From the NCBI RefSeq assembly GCF_003316845.1, contig NZ_QMIK01000003.1, forward strand, positions 496,001 to 560,000: 64,000 nucleotides of DNA. Direction: 5' to 3'. Under the pieces are notes generated by a model that saw nothing but the letters and a program-made list of their open reading frames with translations, made no database searches and was not told where the DNA came from. The stretch comes from Cognataquiflexum aquatile (GTDB taxonomy: Bacteria; Bacteroidota; Bacteroidia; Cytophagales; Cyclobacteriaceae). Position numbers and translations under genes: made by a program. Shown in pieces: positions 61,509-64,000 of the stretch. Positions within the stretch are counted from its first letter, which is position 1, and the number at the start of each line of letters is the position of its first letter.

Positions 61509-62123
61509 TTAGCCAACTATCGTCCTGAAGGTCAGGTTGACTCTTGGTCTTTTGACCAACTTGGTAGGAGGTAGTCGGTGGAGCCAATGCGTTTGGGTTT
61601 TGCCTGCCATCACGAGCAGGCTTCCGTGTTCGAGAATCAATTCCACTTTCTCGGCGGTTTCTTTGTGTTTGAAGGCAAATTTCCGCTCGGCACCAAAACT
61701 TACCGAACCGATCGCGCCGTCTTTTTTGAGGTCTGTTTCCCCGTCGCTGTGCCAGGCCATGCCTTCCTCTCCGGTATGGTAGAGGTTGAGCAGGCAGGAA
61801 TTGAAAGTCTCCCCGGTTTCCTTTTCGATGGCTTCTTTAAGCATCAGCAGTTCCTTGGTCCAAGGCAGGGCGGTCTTGGTAGCATTGGAGTAAGTGTACT
61901 CAAACTCCCGGTCGCCGTACCAGGCTACTTTACGCTTGGTGATGATCTTTTTCCCAAAAATGTGTGCCTCGTCATTTTTCCATTCGATGGTATTGAGGAG
62001 AACCTCATAGTAAAAATCAGCTTCTTTGGGAGTGAAAATTTTCCCATAATAATTGACGATCCCTTCTTTGGGGAGCAGGTTTTTGGTTGGGTTGGTACTT
62101 GGTTCGAAGAGGTTCAGATTCAT
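61509..62123 (-). CDS. alkB: AlkB-like alpha-ketoglutarate-dependent dioxygenase
   Basis: 204 residues from ATG 62123 (MNLNLFEPSTNPTKN); the frame runs 13 codons further upstream without similarity. The iron ligands His125 and Asp127 are in MAWHSDGETD, the third His182 in THWLHRLPP, and the 2-oxoglutarate arginines in RPRVNLTFRTIVG. Other hallmarks are SCLLNLYHTGEEGM and ISVSFG-like IGSVSFGAERKFAFKHK. It removes alkyl groups from nucleobases. It converges with the GH127 gene across 24 bases. Confidence 0.93.
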   Translation of the reverse strand: MNLNLFEPSTNPTKNLLPKEGIVNYYGKIFTPKEADFYYEVLLNTIEWKNDEAHIFGKKIITKRKVAWYGDREFEYTYSNATKTALPWTKELLMLKEAIEKETGETFNSCLLNLYHTGEEGMAWHSDGETDLKKDGAIGSVSFGAERKFAFKHKETAEKVELILEHGSLLVMAGKTQTHWLHRLPPTKLVKRPRVNLTFRTIVG

Positions 62124-62292
62124 GGCAGCAAGTTGGGAATAAAAAATATAATGGTAAAACAACCCTTAAGGTTTTGGATTGGGGCTGGTTTTTTAATGCC
62201 AATATCGGGAGGTGTTTAAAAAATATATATCAGTATTGTCTTATGTACCTATCTATTTTCAAAATTTTCTATCTAATACAAAATCTTATAGG

Positions 62293-62513
62293 TTTGAGGT
62301 GGGGAGGAATGATCCCGAAGCTTAGGGAGGCCGGCTCCGGCCTTGTGTGTGGATAAGGGATTAAAACGCGAGTTTTAATAGCCTGATTGTGCGGTAGGCC
62401 ATCTTGTTCCGAAAGCTTTCGGAATTGGCTACTTTTTTTGTCAAGCAAAAAAGTAGCTGAAAAAAAATAGGATCGATTTCATTTAGCTCTAAGAACATTT
62501 TTAAAGTTCATTA
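62293..62513. repeat. Long dispersed intergenic repeat, copy 2
   Basis: It begins GTTTGAGGTGGGGAGGAATG like copy 1, followed by GGCCGGCTCCGGCCTTGTG. It then carries two inserted palindromes (TTAAAAC-GCGA-GTTTTAA at 62361-62378 and TTCCGAAAGCTTTCGGAA at 62407-62424), the same CTACTTTTTTT...AAAAAAGTAG hairpin, and a related AT-rich end (GATCGATTT, AAGAACATTTTTAAAG). Confidence 0.8.
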
Positions 62514-62556
62514 TGATTACCCGGTTTTATACCATTAGCCAAATATCAATTTTCTT

Positions 62557-62680
62557 CACCTCGGCAAGCTCGGTGAACGGATAACTTTAAACTTGAGGGG
62601 GAGAGAGAAATGCGGCAAAGCCGCATTTCTCTCTCCCCCAATTAAAATCTTTAAATCCCGGTGGTCGAGCCTGCCGAGAC
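62557..62680. repeat. Nested inverted repeat with a perfect 20-bp hairpin
   Basis: The centre GGGGGAGAGAGAAATGCGGC (62597-62616) pairs perfectly with its complement at 62620-62639 across an AAA loop. Outside it CTCGGCAAGCTCG (about 62560-62572) pairs with CGAGCCTGCCGAG (62666-62678), giving a 124-base inverted structure. There is no T tract, so it is not a standard terminator. Confidence 0.85.
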
Positions 62681-62790
62681 CATTCCGTAAGAAATCGCAT
62701 ACTGGTTAGAAGGCGGATATACATCAAGTTTATTTTATTAAAGTCCGAAGTAAAAATTTCCAATTGAAGAAATCTGAAACAAAAAAATCA

Positions 62791-62806
62791 ATCTACACTT
62801 GTAGAT
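62791..62806. promoter_or_regulatory. BlaI-type operator 1
   Basis: ATCTACA-CT-TGTAGAT, a perfect 16-base palindrome containing the TACAnnTGTA core bound by BlaI/MecI repressors. It includes the TTG (62799-62801) of the putative promoter. Confidence 0.82.
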
Positions 62807-62828
62807 TTAAAATTAATATCTACATTTG
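62799..62828 (+). promoter_or_regulatory. Promoter of the blaI-blaR1-like operon
   Basis: TTG at 62799-62801, a 19-base spacer, then TACATTTG at 62821-62828 match the TTG/TAnnTTTG Bacteroidota promoter. Each half lies inside one of the two palindromic operators, so repressor binding would mask it. Confidence 0.72.
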
Positions 62829-62833
62829 TAGAT
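62818..62833. promoter_or_regulatory. BlaI-type operator 2
   Basis: ATCTACA-TT-TGTAGAT, the same palindrome as operator 1 with a 27-base centre-to-centre distance. It covers the -7 box and ends 20 bases before the repressor ATG, implying autoregulation. Confidence 0.82.
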
Positions 62834-62853
62834 ATCGAACTTAAAACTAGACA

Positions 62854-63219
62854 ATGAAACTTTCCCCAACCGAAGAAGAACTCATGAACCATCTCTGGAG
62901 CCTTAAAAGGGCTTTCATGAAAGACCTTTTGGATGCCTATCCAGAACCAAAACCCGCATCGACGACAATCTCAACTTTGCTAAAACGGATGCAGGAAAAG
63001 GAATTTGTTGCGTACAAGACATTTGGAAATTCACGTGAATACTACCCCCTGGTGACCAAAGAAAATTATTTCTCCAAGCACATCAATGCGCTTATCAAAA
63101 ACTTCTTCAATGATTCACCGGCTCAGTTTGCCTCTTTTTTTACAAAAAAGACCCAACTCAGCGATGAGGAACTCATCGAAATCAAAGCCAATATTGACAA
63201 CCTCTTAAATAAAAAATAA
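62854..63219 (+). CDS. BlaI/MecI/CopY-family transcriptional repressor
   Basis: 121 residues. The winged helix has MKLSPTEEELMNHLWSLKRA, KDLLDAYPEPKPASTTISTL and LKRMQEKEFVAYKTFGNSRE. The C-terminal part is the dimerisation helix region (SDEELIEIKANIDNLLNKK). It is expected to bind the two TACAnnTGTA palindromes just upstream. Its stop overlaps the start of the M56 sensor gene (TAATG), the usual blaI-blaR1 layout. No beta-lactamase gene is in view; in Bacteroidota such pairs often control other genes. Confidence 0.94.
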   Translation: MKLSPTEEELMNHLWSLKRAFMKDLLDAYPEPKPASTTISTLLKRMQEKEFVAYKTFGNSREYYPLVTKENYFSKHINALIKNFFNDSPAQFASFFTKKTQLSDEELIEIKANIDNLLNKK

Positions 63220-64000
63220 TGGCACTTTACTTCATCAAATCCGCGGTCTGCCTGCTTCTCCTTCTGTTGTTTCACCGTTTGGTGTTGCAGAAAGAGGCCA
63301 TGTATCATTTCAACAGGTTTTACCTCCTGTTTTCAGTGGTGGTGTCATTTCTGATACCTTTAAATACCATTGAAGTTGCTGGTATACAGCCGCTGTTTGA
63401 ACCAGAAGTGCCAACCGAATTTGTACCTGCCGTGGAAAGCTTGGGAATGCAGCCGGTCGTTTCCCAAGCTGAAAAAAGCTTAGATTGGAAGCTGGTTTTG
63501 ACCCTTTTTTATGGATTGATCACATTTGCATTGTTGGTCCGGTTTATAAGGAACATCAACATTTTATTTGAAAAAGTAAACCGGAATGTTTTGATAAAAT
63601 ACCGCGGGGAAAACCTCGTGATGCTCCGTGAAGATTGCCCTCCCTTTTCTTTTTTGAAATATATTTTTGTCTCCCATTCAGATTTTGAAAGCGGAAAATT
63701 TACGGATGCGATATTGATTCATGAGTCCACCCATGTGCAGGAAAAGCACAGTTGGGATAACCTTTTGGTCGAATTTCTTTTGGTTTTCTTTTGGTTTCAC
63801 CCGGGATTGTATTGGGTCAAGACCGCCATCAAATTGAACCATGAATTTATCGCTGACCAAGCTGCATTGAAAATTATTCCTGTCGAAAAATATAAACTCG
63901 AGCTTTTATCCATGGTTTTAACAGGACAAAATTTTGGCTTGGCAAGTAGTTTGAATTTTTCACTCACCAAAAAAAGACTGGAAATGATGAAACATGACAC
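63219..64000 (+). CDS. M56-family metallopeptidase sensor (BlaR1-like), 5' part
   Basis: 260 codons are present and the frame runs off the window end. N-terminal membrane segments are at SAVCLLLLLLFHRLVL and RFYLLFSVVVSFLIPL, with a third around LTLFYGLITFALLVRFI. The zinc site His168-Glu-Ser-Thr-His172 is in LIHESTHVQEKHSWDNLLVE, and HEFIADQAAL follows, as in M56 peptidases. It would sense an envelope signal and inactivate the BlaI-like repressor by proteolysis. The start ATG at 63219 overlaps the repressor stop. Confidence 0.93.
   Translation, partial: MALYFIKSAVCLLLLLLFHRLVLQKEAMYHFNRFYLLFSVVVSFLIPLNTIEVAGIQPLFEPEVPTEFVPAVESLGMQPVVSQAEKSLDWKLVLTLFYGLITFALLVRFIRNINILFEKVNRNVLIKYRGENLVMLREDCPPFSFLKYIFVSHSDFESGKFTDAILIHESTHVQEKHSWDNLLVEFLLVFFWFHPGLYWVKTAIKLNHEFIADQAALKIIPVEKYKLELLSMVLTGQNFGLASSLNFSLTKKRLEMMKHD

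Noticed and set aside
61578-62219. 213-codon frame on the + strand opposite alkB
   Set aside because: Mirror frame of alkB; the AlkB iron and oxoglutarate motifs on the other strand leave no doubt about the real gene.

Overview
The window is a chromosomal segment of a member of the Bacteroidota, most likely family Cyclobacteriaceae (Algoriphagus/Cecembia-like). This rests on the spc/alpha ribosomal operon running straight into carA and eno, on promoters of the TAnnTTTG type rather than sigma70 boxes, on many Tat-exported Gfo/Idh/MocA oxidoreductases, on SusC-style TonB receptors with a CarboxypepD_reg domain, and on a cobalamin-riboswitch btuB followed by a BtuG-like lipoprotein. The genus assignment is inference.

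Layout. 1-6.8 kb: 3' half of the spc operon and the alpha operon (rplR' to rplQ, including secY, map, infA, rpmJ and rpoA), all on +. 6.9-9.3 kb: carA-eno. 9.5-11.9 kb (-): a two-gene periplasmic dehydrogenase (GMC flavoprotein plus gluconate-dehydrogenase-subunit-3-like Tat protein). 12.1-18.9 kb: vitamin B12 locus, with a minus-strand ABC importer (BtuF-C-D-like) divergent from a riboswitch-controlled btuB and a beta-propeller lipoprotein. 18.9-20.4 kb (-): pyrR-pyrB. 20.7-26.1 kb: EVE protein, an exported unknown, DNA polymerase X and small unknowns.

26.1-38.9 kb: accessory oxidative sugar/small-molecule region. It holds four Gfo/Idh/MocA-type proteins, a PmoA-like (DUF6807) protein, a ThuA-like protein and an isoquinoline-oxidoreductase-like molybdenum enzyme pair. 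It is interrupted at 30.9-32.1 kb by an IS200-type transposase gene inside an array of palindromic repeats, and carries tRNA-Asn at 37.6 kb. 39.4-47.9 kb: exported unknown, penicillin-acylase-family enzyme, FecA-like TonB receptor with two candidate iron operators, cupin, secreted alpha/beta hydrolase.

48.0-52.6 kb: a recombination scar (a 3' fragment of a second cotH joined to a remnant of a second cupin gene), a FtsX/MacB-type permease and an intact CotH lipoprotein. 52.8-56.1 kb: a membrane-anchored XRE regulator with an extracytoplasmic repeat domain, and an OmpR-type two-component pair. 56.3-59.0 kb (-): two 147-residue DM13-like lipoproteins bracketing an outer-membrane beta-barrel and a Crp/Fnr regulator. 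59.4-64 kb: GH127-like hydrolase, AlkB, a repeat-rich gap, and a BlaI-BlaR1/M56 regulatory pair cut by the window end. Long dispersed repeats (56.36 and 62.29 kb), a 20-bp perfect hairpin (62.6 kb) and several short GC-rich repeat islands lie between genes. All statements come from reading the sequence; no searches were run.
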